The notes beneath the pieces were generated by a model. It was not told where the DNA came from. It searched no databases and saw nothing but the letters and a program-made list of their open reading frames with translations. 12,502 bases of DNA from DATDOO01 sp035293245 (GTDB taxonomy: Bacteria > Pseudomonadota > Gammaproteobacteria > Methylococcales > Methylococcaceae): contig DATDOO010000251.1 in assembly GCA_035293245.1 (NCBI GenBank), forward strand, positions 1 to 12,502. Direction: 5' to 3'. Each line of letters starts with the position of its first letter. Position 1 is the stretch's first letter. Below are positions 5,886 through 12,246 of this stretch, in pieces. The translations under genes and the position numbers were made by a program.

Positions 5886-6067
5886 ACCTGAGAGCGAAAA
5901 TCGAGAGATTGGAGGCGCAGCTACCGGAACCCGGCAAGCTGGCGAAAGTATTTGTGTACGTGGCGGGCGACGCGGCGAAGATGCGGCAAGCGGACGAGCT
6001 GGAAGCGGCGGGTTGCCGCTTGCGTCGATTCGTGGTGCATACCGGCGTCGAGCGGGGGGCAGCATGA
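5882..6067 (+). CDS. Tiny array gene 1 (IERLEAQLPEPGKL type), 61 aa
   Basis: First of four tiny genes of related design. It opens with a short charged helix (MNLRAKIERLEAQLPEP), then a probable strand (KLAKVFVYV), a helix (AAKMRQADELEAAG) and a second strand (RLRRFVV), a compact strand-helix-strand plan. The whole gene aligns without gaps with the next one at a 182-bp offset. It overlaps the DUF5681 stop and the next start by ATGA. Coding status is supported by the duplication, by protein-level similarity to the fourth copy, and by the coupling. The function is unknown; the opening helix could dimerise or bind the matching helix at the end of the DUF5681 protein. Confidence 0.68.
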   Translation: MNLRAKIERLEAQLPEPGKLAKVFVYVAGDAAKMRQADELEAAGCRLRRFVVHTGVERGAA

Positions 6068-6245
6068 GCATCGAAGCACGATTGAAGCGACTGGAAGAAC
6101 GGCTACCGGAACCGGGCAAGCTGGTGAAAGTCGTCATGTACCGCGAAGACGACGTGGAGGCGGAGCGGCAAGCGGACGAACTGGAGGCGGCGGGCGTCAA
6201 CGTCATGCGCATCGAGCTGGTGCCGCTGCGGGCGGCGGAGGCGCG
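5882..6245 (+). repeat. Tandem 182-bp duplication (two diverged units)
   Basis: Units at about 5882-6063 and 6064-6245 match without gaps at an offset of exactly 182 bp, which is also the start-to-start spacing of the two genes. Near-identical blocks are the CTACCGGAACC region (5921 and 6103) and CGGCAAGCGGACGA (5984 and 6166). Identity falls in between, mostly at synonymous or conservative positions. The pattern fits an in-frame gene duplication that kept the ATGA coupling. Confidence 0.75.
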
Positions 6246-6252
6246 GGCATGA
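6064..6252 (+). CDS. Tiny array gene 2 (duplicate of gene 1), 62 aa
   Basis: Sister of the gene just upstream: MSIEARLKRLEERLPEPGKL matches the first copy closely, and RQADELEAAG is shared exactly. Strand residues differ (KVVMYREDD against KVFVYVAGD; VNVMRIELV against CRLRRFVV), so the two products are not redundant in detail. Start ATG 6064 lies in an ATGA overlap; the upstream in-frame extension only covers gene 1. Function unknown. A heterodimer of copies 1 and 2 would be a simple hypothesis. Confidence 0.68.
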   Translation: MSIEARLKRLEERLPEPGKLVKVVMYREDDVEAERQADELEAAGVNVMRIELVPLRAAEARA

Positions 6253-6419
6253 GCATTGAGCAACGAGTAAGGCGATTGGAGAGTAAGGCTGCTGGCGCGG
6301 ATGACCGGCAGTATTTGACGTTACACGGGGCGGGTATCCCGCCATTCACGCGGCGTACCTTCGAGGAAATAGCCAAGCTGAGTGAGAGCAAAAGGCATGA
6401 ATCTGAAAAGCAGAATTGA
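6249..6419 (+). CDS. Tiny array gene 3 (shares only the head motif), 56 aa
   Basis: Begins MSIEQRVRRLESKAAGADD, clearly the same head as the neighbours, but the remainder (QYLTLHGAGIPPFTRRTFEEIAKLSES) is different and lacks the QADELEAAG helix. It is joined to gene 2 by ATGA and overlaps gene 4 by 23 bp. It looks like a head motif fused to another short segment, which suggests the head is the functional or docking part. Coding is supported by position and motif, less by length. Confidence 0.6.
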   Translation: MSIEQRVRRLESKAAGADDRQYLTLHGAGIPPFTRRTFEEIAKLSESKRHESEKQN

Positions 6420-6588
6420 GAAATTGGAATCACGCGCACCGGCGGATAACCGACCGTGGGCGCAGCTTATCGCGCAAGAAGGCGAGGACGTTACGGCGCA
6501 AGTGGCGGAACTGGAACGGGCGGGCCATAACGTCATCGTCCGGCGGCTGGTCACCCCGAAGCCACGGCCTGGCGATGTAATTCATTGA
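6397..6588 (+). CDS. Tiny array gene 4 (diverged member), 63 aa
   Basis: ATG 6397 gives MNLKSRIEKLESRAPADNRP, which lines up with the first gene; the open frame starts earlier (6382), but ATG 6397 fits the family, with an AAAGG motif nearby. After the head, AQLIAQEGEDVTAQVAELERAGHNVIVRRLV follows the strand-helix-strand plan of genes 1 and 2. It is the last gene of the coupled run; a terminator lies 30 bp downstream. Function unknown. Confidence 0.65.
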   Translation: MNLKSRIEKLESRAPADNRPWAQLIAQEGEDVTAQVAELERAGHNVIVRRLVTPKPRPGDVIH

Positions 6589-6617
6589 TGGGGGCAAGGC
6601 GCTGGCCCAGACGGAAG

Positions 6618-6641
6618 ACCCGCCCACCGTGGCGGGTTTTA
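6618..6641 (+). terminator. Intrinsic terminator of the element operon
   Basis: ACCCGCC (6618-6624) and GGCGGGT (6631-6637) form a 7-bp GC-rich stem with a 6-nt loop, followed by a T tract. It sits just after the last tiny gene and ends the eleven-gene run that starts at 2362. Confidence 0.8.
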
Positions 6642-6826
6642 TGTATCATAACGTGACCGGCAGAGAGCAAGCGCTGTCGTTCTGGTGGTATTTTTGGTGG
6701 TATCCATAGTTATCCACAGAATTAAAATGCAGCAATGACGCGGTTCACCGCGATTGATTTGTGTCCCGCCGGGTCCTTTCATCCCGCATCGCTTTAGGCC
6801 TTGTCGTTGCCCAGAGGGAGAAAGCC
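6642..6826. other. Junction zone with direct repeats, candidate right end of the element
   Basis: Gene-free stretch between the element terminator and the first host-like gene. It holds two 9-bp direct repeats TGGTGGTAT (6683-6691 and 6695-6703), a perfect DnaA-box consensus TTATCCACA (6710-6718), and a small hairpin CGCGG-TTCA-CCGCG (6739-6752). Closely spaced short repeats are expected of arm-type integrase sites near an attachment site. The matching left attachment site is outside the window, so the exact end cannot be fixed. No tRNA fragment was recognised here. Confidence 0.4.
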
Positions 6827-7054
6827 ATGCGCAAAGAACCGCTCCACGAAAACCACAACTCCTCCGCCCTGGTCGGCACGCTGAAACTGGTCGTGGCGAT
6901 TACTCTGATTTTGGTCGCGGGCCTTGCCGTTCTCTGGATTTTTGAGGCGATTTCCTGGGCGCTTTTTACTTCCCTGGCCGGGAAAACCTTGCTGGTTGCC
7001 GGAATTATCGCCGTAGTCAGTTGCGTCGTGGCGTGGCTGATGCCTGCAAAATAG
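6827..7054 (+). CDS. Small two-helix inner membrane protein, 75 aa
   Basis: ATG 6827 has GGGAG 7 nt upstream; the longer frame from 6761 lacks support. After a polar N-terminus, residues 14-38 (LVGTLKLVVAITLILVAGLAVLWIF) and 47-72 (LFTSLAGKTLLVAGIIAVVSCVVAWLM) are two strong membrane segments, separated by an aromatic loop. No motif identifies a function. Because it follows the candidate element end, it is probably the first host gene, but it could also be element cargo. It converges with ycgN on the other strand, with 67 bp between them and no clear terminator. Confidence 0.68.
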   Translation: MRKEPLHENHNSSALVGTLKLVVAITLILVAGLAVLWIFEAISWALFTSLAGKTLLVAGIIAVVSCVVAWLMPAK

Positions 7055-7121
7055 GCTTCTCGTCGGCGAAAAGCGGAAAAGCACGACCGATTTACTTCGT
7101 TCCCCTCTCAGCGTCGATTCC

Positions 7122-7556
7122 TCACTCGTCCTGCCACTCGATGACGTGTTCATGCAGGTCGATGGCCGCCGTTTCGGTAATCGCGTAATCGACCACGGAA
7201 ATGCCGGATTCCCAAACGCTGCCGGGGTCGCCCGTCCGCAACGGATGCCAGTCCGGCAGATCGTCGCCTTCCGCCAGCAGGCGGTAGGCGCAGGTCGGAG
7301 GCAGCCAGCGAGTCGGCGTAGGTCTCCGGCGCAAGTCGAGACAACCGGGTACGCGCTGCGTCCGGTCGGCGTAACAGGAACAGCGGCAGGTGGCCAGATT
7401 CAGCTCCTTGCACGCGACGCGCGTCCAGCAAATTTCCCCGCTCTCCTCGACTTCCAGCTTGTACAGACAGCAGCGCGCGCACCCGTCGCACAGGGACTCC
7501 CATTCGGCGTCGCTCATCGCCGCCAAGGGCATCTCCTTCCAAAAAGGGTTCCCCAT
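7122..7556 (-). CDS. ycgN: YcgN/UPF0260 cysteine-cluster protein
   Basis: A 144-residue protein with the CxxCxxCC signature at residues 23-30 (CDGCARCC) and further conserved cysteines at 43, 49, 57, 59, 61, 72 and 89. The opening NPFWKE...MSDAEWESLCDGC and the later TCAYRLLAEGDDLPDWHPL match E. coli YcgN closely as I recall it, over the full length. The family probably binds zinc or an iron-sulfur cluster; no reaction is established. The first ATG is kept because the residues before MSDAEW align with the family. It lies 13 bp after the TIGR02647-type gene on the same strand, so the two form an operon. Confidence 0.93.
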   Translation of the reverse strand: MGNPFWKEMPLAAMSDAEWESLCDGCARCCLYKLEVEESGEICWTRVACKELNLATCRCSCYADRTQRVPGCLDLRRRPTPTRWLPPTCAYRLLAEGDDLPDWHPLRTGDPGSVWESGISVVDYAITETAAIDLHEHVIEWQDE

Positions 7557-7569
7557 CGTTCGGCGTGCC

Positions 7570-7809
7570 TCATCCGGCCGGCATCAGCAACGTCAGGGCT
7601 GCCTGCACGTGCTCCGCCGCCTCGCGGCCCAGTGGGGTGAGATAGCCGCCATCGCTCTGGGTCAGCAAATCTTTGTCGTGCAGGCGCCTGACCGCGGCGA
7701 TGACGGCGGGGTCCGCACCCTTGTGCACCTTGATTCCTTCCTGGGTGGTGGCGAGGTTGTAACGGGCGAGAACGTTGATCTCGTCAAAAATTTCGTGTGT
7801 GCAAGGCAT
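7570..7809 (-). CDS. TIGR02647-type small protein, 79 aa
   Basis: Resembles the TIGR02647 group of short gammaproteobacterial proteins: an EINVLARYNLATTQEGIKVHK opening, then PAVIAAVRRLHDKDLLTQSDGGYLTPLGREAAEHVQAAL. The last two-thirds have the look of a small winged-helix (helix, recognition-like helix, wing around the GGYLT turn), but DNA binding has not been shown. Start ATG has GGAG 7 nt upstream. It is the first gene of a two-gene operon with ycgN. Confidence 0.82.
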   Translation of the reverse strand: MPCTHEIFDEINVLARYNLATTQEGIKVHKGADPAVIAAVRRLHDKDLLTQSDGGYLTPLGREAAEHVQAALTLLMPAG

Positions 7810-7901
7810 GGGGGTCTCCGGTATCGCGCAGATTTGTTTTCTATGTTTTCCATTTTACTCATTGCAGACGCGCCGCCGAGAGCGGGCGTTCTGGTTTCGG
7901 T

Positions 7902-9185
7902 TCACGTCCCGCCGAACCACCCGGCAAATGGCTCCACCTCCACCCAATCTCCTTCCGCGACATTTCCCGCCTCGAACGGCAGGTGGATGAGCGCGTTCGA
8001 TTCGCTCATGGAACGCAGGATGCCCGATCCCTGGCGGCGAAACGGCGTAACCTGCCATTCGCCGTCCGGCGCGCGCTCCATAAACCCGCGCGGGTATTCG
8101 GTGCGTCCCGGCCTCTTGCGTAGCGGGGCGGTCAGGCGGGCCTGAAGGGTGAGCGGGTGCGGGGGGTGGGCGACGCCCATGCGCCTGAACAAGGCGGGGC
8201 GGACAAACAGTCCGTAGGTCACCAGCACGGCGACCGGATTGCCGGGCAGGCCGAAAAACAGGCAGTCGCCGATCCGGCCGAAGGCCAGCGGACGCCCCGG
8301 TTTGATGGCGATTTTCCAGAAGTCCACCCGACCCAGTTCGGCCAATAGGGGCCGGACGTAATCCGCCTCGCCCACCGACACGCCGCCGGTGGTGAGCAGC
8401 ACGTCGGCAGAGCGGCTGGCCTCACTCAGCGCGGCGCGCAGTTCCTCGGGCTTGTCGCGGGCGATGCCGAGGTCGAGGGTCTCCACGCCGGGCCGCCGCA
8501 ACGCCGCCAGCAGGCTGTAGCGGTTGCTGTCGTGAATCGTGCCGGGAGCGGGAATTTCGCCCAGCGGGGTCAATTCGTCACCGGTGGACAGCACCGCCAC
8601 GCGCACCCGGCGTTTGGCAGGGATTTCCGTCAGGCCCAGCGAAGCCAGCAGGCCGATGTCGGCGGGCGTCAGCAACCGTCCGGCACGCAGCGCGATTTCT
8701 CCACGCCGCAGGTCTTCTCCCGCCTGGCGCACATTCTCCCCTGGGCCGTGGCGATCCCCCACGATGATTTGGCCGTCCTGGAGACGCACATGCTCCTGCA
8801 TCAGCGCGGTGTCCGCGCCCTCCGGCAGCGGCGCGCCGGTCATGACCCGCACTGCTTCCCCTGCCCCGACCCCGCCGCCGAACGGCTTGCCCGCCAAAGC
8901 GGCGCCGATCACGTTCAGGCGCGCCGCCCCTCCCGCGGCGGGCAAGTCCACCGCGCGCACGGCGTAGCCGTCCACGGCGGAATTACGGTGGCCAGGCACA
9001 TCGAAAGGCGATGCGACGTCTTGGTCCAGCACCCGCCCCACCGCTTCCGGCAAAGGAATGAATTCACGCCCGCGCACCGGGGCGACGGCGCCGAGGATAC
9101 GTGCCAGCGCCTCGTCGGCGCGCAGGGCGCCCACTTCGGGGTTATCCACACAACTGGGGTAATGGGACTGCGGCAAGTCCGGCAT
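7902..9185 (-). CDS. moeA: Molybdopterin molybdenumtransferase MoeA
   Basis: Inserts molybdate into adenylylated molybdopterin, the last step of molybdenum cofactor synthesis. Of the 427 residues, the N-terminal domain carries the conserved HRNSAVDGYA (about 66-75) and VRVMTGAPLPEGAD; the central MoCF domain carries LSTGDELTPLG (about 199-209), HDSNRY and TTGGVSVGEADYV (265-277); the C-terminal part has KPGRPLAFG, then GLPGNPVA (311-318) and the final beta domain. The start at 9185 is preferred over the longer frame (to 9359), because that would run through the divergent moaB start; it lacks a good Shine-Dalgarno, and a GTG at 9149 is an alternative. It is transcribed away from moaB, with 97 bp between the two starts. 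Confidence 0.96.
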   Translation of the reverse strand: MPDLPQSHYPSCVDNPEVGALRADEALARILGAVAPVRGREFIPLPEAVGRVLDQDVASPFDVPGHRNSAVDGYAVRAVDLPAAGGAARLNVIGAALAGKPFGGGVGAGEAVRVMTGAPLPEGADTALMQEHVRLQDGQIIVGDRHGPGENVRQAGEDLRRGEIALRAGRLLTPADIGLLASLGLTEIPAKRRVRVAVLSTGDELTPLGEIPAPGTIHDSNRYSLLAALRRPGVETLDLGIARDKPEELRAALSEASRSADVLLTTGGVSVGEADYVRPLLAELGRVDFWKIAIKPGRPLAFGRIGDCLFFGLPGNPVAVLVTYGLFVRPALFRRMGVAHPPHPLTLQARLTAPLRKRPGRTEYPRGFMERAPDGEWQVTPFRRQGSGILRSMSESNALIHLPFEAGNVAEGDWVEVEPFAGWFGGT

Positions 9186-9282
9186 GGCGGGGCGAGGTTG
9201 GGAGCGGACAAGGAATTTATCACACCTGTCGCCGCGCCCGGCGCTAAACTCTCCCCACGTATCGACACAGCCAGATACCGCC

Positions 9283-9816
9283 ATGCCTAGCCTGACCGAC
9301 AGCGACCGTCCTTTCCTGCCACTCAACATCGCCGTGCTCACGGTTTCCGACACGCGCACCGCGGAAACCGATACCTCCGGACAAACGCTGGTGGATCTCC
9401 TGGTGCAGGCGGGTCATCGTCTGGCCGAGAGGCGCATCGTACGGGACGACTTGTATCAGATCCGCGCGGTGGTTTCGCAATGGATCGCCGAACCCGCCGT
9501 CCAGGTGGTCATCGCCACCGGGGGCACCGGCGTGACCGGGAGGGACGGCACGCCGGAAGCGGTGTCGGTGCTGTTCGACAAGACGCTGGAGGGTTTCGGC
9601 GAGGTGTTCCGGATGCTGTCCTTCGAGGAAATCGGCGCGTCCACCATCCAGTCGCGCGCAATCGCCGGCGTGGCCAACGGCACGTACCTCTTTTGCCTCC
9701 CGGGCTCATCCAGCGCTTGCCGCACCGCCTGGAACCGCCTGATCCGTGCGCAACTCGACAACCGTACCCGTCCCTGCAACCTGGCCGAGCTGCTGCCGCG
9801 CCTGCTGGAAAAATAG
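9283..9816 (+). CDS. moaB: Molybdenum cofactor biosynthesis protein MoaB
   Basis: A 177-residue MoaB/Mog-family protein that in this pathway adenylylates molybdopterin before MoeA acts. The motif IATGGTGVTGRDGTPEAV (about 77-94), the NIAVLTVSDTRTAETDTSG segment near the start, and the LPGSSSACRTAWNRLIRAQLDNRTRPCNL end are all typical of MoaB. ATG 9283 fits the normal length; the open frame continues to 9184 only through the intergenic gap. Its neighbour moeA is divergent, so the shared 97-bp gap probably holds both promoters; I see no convincing sigma70 pair. Its last codons overlap the terminator of ssb on the opposite strand. Confidence 0.95.
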   Translation: MPSLTDSDRPFLPLNIAVLTVSDTRTAETDTSGQTLVDLLVQAGHRLAERRIVRDDLYQIRAVVSQWIAEPAVQVVIATGGTGVTGRDGTPEAVSVLFDKTLEGFGEVFRMLSFEEIGASTIQSRAIAGVANGTYLFCLPGSSSACRTAWNRLIRAQLDNRTRPCNLAELLPRLLEK

Positions 9817-9833
9817 CCCTGTTGAAAAGGGCT
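9809..9833 (-). terminator. Intrinsic terminator of the yajR-ssb operon
   Basis: AGCCCT (9815-9820) and AGGGCT (9828-9833) pair around a 7-nt loop. Read on the minus strand, the stem is followed by a run of five U residues, which on the plus strand are the final Glu-Lys codons of moaB. It therefore fits ssb (ending at 9903), not moaB, for which no T tract follows the stem. Confidence 0.68.
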
Positions 9834-9902
9834 GAGAAGGTCGGCTGTCCCGACCGCCGCGAACTGCAAGCCCCGTCGGCGGCTCAGGGGAAAAGGGCGG
9901 CC

Positions 9903-10388
9903 CTAGAACGGAATGTCGTCGTCGAAATCGCCGCTGAATCCGGGCTCCGGACTGGTGCGCGGCGCCTCGCCGCTCCGTTGCGGCGCGCTCCGTTGCGGTG
10001 GCGCGAAATCGTCCCCCGCATCGCTTCCCATGCTGGCCGAACCGCCACCGCGGCTGTCGAGCATCTGCATTTCGCTGGCGACGATCTCCGTGCTGTAGCG
10101 ATCCTGGCCATCCTGTCCCTGCCACTTGCGCGTGCGCAGGGAGCCTTCGATATACACCTTGCTGCCTTTGCGCAGGTATTCGCCGGCGATCTCTCCGAGC
10201 CGCTGGTACAGGGTAACCCGGTGCCATTCGGTGCGCTCCTGGGTCTGTCCGGTCTGCTTGTCCTTCCAGGTTTCGCTGGTGGCAAGCCGCAGGGTCGCCA
10301 CGGCGCCGCCGCTGGGCATGTAGCGCACTTCCGGGTCGGCGCCCAGATTGCCGATGAGAATGACTTTGTTGACGCCGCGACTGGCCAT
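9903..10388 (-). CDS. ssb: Single-stranded DNA-binding protein
   Basis: A 161-residue SSB. Residues 1-110 form the OB fold, with the usual MASRGVNKVILIGNLGADPEVRY start and TEWHRVTLYQRLGEIAGEYLRKGSKVYIEGSLRTRKWQ core. A Gly/Ser/Pro-rich linker follows, and the acidic tip DFDDDIPF is intact, so it should dock the usual replication and repair partners. GGAGG lies before the ATG. It is 36 bp after yajR on the same strand, and shares its terminator at 9809-9833. Confidence 0.97.
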   Translation of the reverse strand: MASRGVNKVILIGNLGADPEVRYMPSGGAVATLRLATSETWKDKQTGQTQERTEWHRVTLYQRLGEIAGEYLRKGSKVYIEGSLRTRKWQGQDGQDRYSTEIVASEMQMLDSRGGGSASMGSDAGDDFAPPQRSAPQRSGEAPRTSPEPGFSGDFDDDIPF

Positions 10389-10424
10389 GATTGCCTCCGT
10401 AGCCGTAAATGGACAAAAACAAGA

Positions 10425-11795
10425 TTATGCGTCGGACGGGACCAGTTCCCGCACGGTCTCCCACAAGGCGAGTTCGTCGAGCAGGCGCGGATCCACTTTC
10501 AGATAGGCGACGCCATCATCCGCGAGCACCACCGCTTCCGCAACTCCCACCACCTGCCGCAGCCGGCCTGCCGCCCGCGACGCCGTCTCCGGCGTCAGTT
10601 CACCCAAGCGCAACAGTCGGCTGCGCAACATTTTCGGCGGACGCATGAAAAACGCCATGAGAAGCCATAGCAAAGCCGCACCCGCGCAAACCAGGAATAC
10701 AGCCTCGATCCCCGCCAGCCCCTGAACCCAGCCGCCCAGCATGCCGCCGGCAAAAGCGCCGAGAAATTGCGCGGTGGAAAACATCCCCATCGCCGTGCCT
10801 TTGAGATCCGGAGGAGCGATGCGGGCCACCAGCGAAGGCAGCATCGCCTCCAGCAGGTTGAATCCGGTGAAGAATACGTAGAGGAAACCCGCCGCGCTCC
10901 AGAGGGTAGACGACCCCAGCGCAAGACCTGCGCAGGCGGCGGTGACGCACAGGATGCCGAACAGGAAAATCCCCTTGAAAAACGACCCCTTGCCCGCCAG
11001 CACGATGCAAGGAACCATGCTGAGCAAAGAGCCGACGAACACCGGCAGATACACCTGCCAATGACGGGCGGTTTCCATCCCCAGCGTGTCCCGCAACACC
11101 AGGGGCATGACCACGAACATGGCGGTCAGAACCATGTGCAGCACGAATACCCCGCCGTTCAACCGCAGCAACTCCACATTCCCGACGACGGAGCGGAACT
11201 GGGCCGGGTTGGCCTGGGCGTCGCGATGGAAACGGGAAACGGCGGGCGTGGGCACCAGCGTCTGCAGAACGATGATTGCCAGCAGGGCGAGCGCTCCAAT
11301 CATCCAGAACAGTCCAGGAACACCCAGCCATCCGGCAAACACCGGCCCGGCCACCATCGACACCGCGAAGGACATGCCGATGCTCACGCCGATCAGCGCC
11401 ATGGCCTTGGTGCGGTGCTCCTCGCGGGTAAGGTCGGCGACCAACGCCATTACCACGCCGGCAATGGCGCCGGCCCCCTGCAAGGCGCGCCCGGCGATGA
11501 TGCCGTATATGGAATCCGCCATTGACGCCATAAAGGAGCCGCCGGCGAAGATCAGCAAGCCGATCCGGATCAGCACATGGCGACCGTAGCGGTCGGACAA
11601 GACGCCGAAAGGAATCTGCAACAACGCCTGAGTCAGGCCGTAAATGCCGATGGCAAGGCCGATCAGGTGGGGAGTGGCGTCCGGGAGTTGCCGGGCGTAC
11701 AGGGAAAAAACGGGCAAGATCAGGAACAGCCCCAGCATGCGCAACATGTAGATGCCCGCCAGCGCAAGCGTGGCACGCTTCTCCGTGGCGCTCAT
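10425..11795 (-). CDS. yajR: MFS transporter of the YajR type with C-terminal YAM domain
   Basis: A 456-residue, 12-helix major facilitator protein of the inner membrane. MFS motif A is visible at 64-73 (GVLSDRYGRH), and further segments match YajR: GIYGLTQALLQIPFG, RALQGAGAIAGVVMAL, DLTREEHRTKAMA, and GTAMGMFSTAQFLGAFAGG. After the last helix, about 70 residues (PPKMLRSRLLRLGEL to LWETVRELV) form the ferredoxin-like YAM domain known from E. coli YajR. Its substrate is not established; a drug/proton antiporter is usually assumed. I chose ATG 11795 with GAGAG upstream over the longer TTG frame. It precedes ssb by 36 bp and is divergent to csrA. Confidence 0.9.
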   Translation of the reverse strand: MSATEKRATLALAGIYMLRMLGLFLILPVFSLYARQLPDATPHLIGLAIGIYGLTQALLQIPFGVLSDRYGRHVLIRIGLLIFAGGSFMASMADSIYGIIAGRALQGAGAIAGVVMALVADLTREEHRTKAMALIGVSIGMSFAVSMVAGPVFAGWLGVPGLFWMIGALALLAIIVLQTLVPTPAVSRFHRDAQANPAQFRSVVGNVELLRLNGGVFVLHMVLTAMFVVMPLVLRDTLGMETARHWQVYLPVFVGSLLSMVPCIVLAGKGSFFKGIFLFGILCVTAACAGLALGSSTLWSAAGFLYVFFTGFNLLEAMLPSLVARIAPPDLKGTAMGMFSTAQFLGAFAGGMLGGWVQGLAGIEAVFLVCAGAALLWLLMAFFMRPPKMLRSRLLRLGELTPETASRAAGRLRQVVGVAEAVVLADDGVAYLKVDPRLLDELALWETVRELVPSDA

Positions 11796-11915
11796 GGCAC
11801 TCTCGAATTCCGCAGCCTGCAAGGAAGATCGCCCCGTGAAACCTAAATCGCTATCGAATCATAACAGCTTCCGGGAGTCGCCTGATAATGAATCCGCCTC
11901 CGCGCCGAGGGAAGC

Positions 11916-11943
11916 TTACATAAAGTCAAATAATTGCTAAAAT
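11916..11943 (+). promoter_or_regulatory. Sigma70 promoter of csrA
   Basis: -35 TTACAT (11916-11921), a 16-bp spacer, and an extended -10 TGCTAAAAT with TAAAAT at 11938-11943. The start of transcription would fall near 11950, giving a leader of about 63 nt. It is the clearest promoter in the window. Confidence 0.68.
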
Positions 11944-11949
11944 GGTCGG

Positions 11950-12012
11950 CGGTTGGCTACCGTCAAGACGGTGCTTTTGTATTGAATTGAAGGAAATAAA
12001 GGATTCAGGATC
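11950..12012 (+). promoter_or_regulatory. csrA leader with hairpin and three GGA motifs
   Basis: The leader has a hairpin ACCGT-CAAG-ACGGT (stem extendable to ACCGTC/GACGGT, 11959-11972) followed by TTTT, and three CsrA-type GGA motifs at 11992-11994, 12001-12003 and 12008-12010. The last forms the AGGA Shine-Dalgarno just before the ATG. CsrA is known to bind such motifs and block its own translation in E. coli, so autoregulation is likely here. The hairpin could stabilise the 5' end, present a CsrA site, or act as a weak attenuator. Confidence 0.5.
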
Positions 12013-12204
12013 ATGCTTATTTTAACTCGAAGAGTGGGTGAAACCCTGATGGTCGGCGATGACGTAACCGTCACCGTCCTGGGTGTCAAAGGCAATCAGG
12101 TGCGCATCGGCGTCAACGCGCCCAAGGATGTCGCCGTTCACCGCGAGGAAATCTACGAGCGTATCAAGAAAGAACAGGCGGCGGCTGCAGAGCACCAGCC
12201 CTGA
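12013..12204 (+). CDS. csrA: Carbon storage regulator CsrA
   Basis: A 63-residue RNA-binding regulator that controls translation and stability of messages for carbon use, motility and biofilm in many proteobacteria. It opens MLILTRRVGETLMVGDDVTVTV, with the conserved L4 and R6, followed by GVKGNQVRIGVNAPKDVAVHREEIYERI, which contains R44 of the RNA-binding edge in VHREEIYERI. Length and sequence are standard. It starts behind its own promoter at 11916, has GGA motifs in its leader, and is followed by tRNA-Ser after 42 bp with no terminator seen between them. Confidence 0.98.
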   Translation: MLILTRRVGETLMVGDDVTVTVLGVKGNQVRIGVNAPKDVAVHREEIYERIKKEQAAAAEHQP

Positions 12205-12246
12205 TTCGTGCCGGTCGCCCCAGCGCACGCATTCACAACAGTTCCC

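Noticed and set aside
6710..6718. DnaA box as evidence for a replication origin
   Set aside because: A single box without neighbours, an AT-rich unwinding region or dnaA/gidA context is not enough; more likely part of the element end or chance.
8532..9290. Open frame of 252 codons on the plus strand opposite moeA
   Set aside because: It mirrors moeA, which has all family motifs on the minus strand; the translation is rich in Arg, His and Gln and resembles a GC-rich shadow frame.
9839..9855. Second hairpin GGTCGG/CCGACC between moaB and ssb
   Set aside because: It has no T tract on either strand, so it does not qualify as an intrinsic terminator on its own.
9480..10670. 396-codon plus-strand frame over moaB, ssb and the 3' end of yajR
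   Set aside because: It crosses three well-identified genes and has no recognisable domain; shadow of ssb in the reverse direction.
10767..11525. 252-codon plus-strand frame opposite yajR
   Set aside because: Composition is His/Gln/Arg-rich and it lies wholly inside the clear 12-helix transporter gene.
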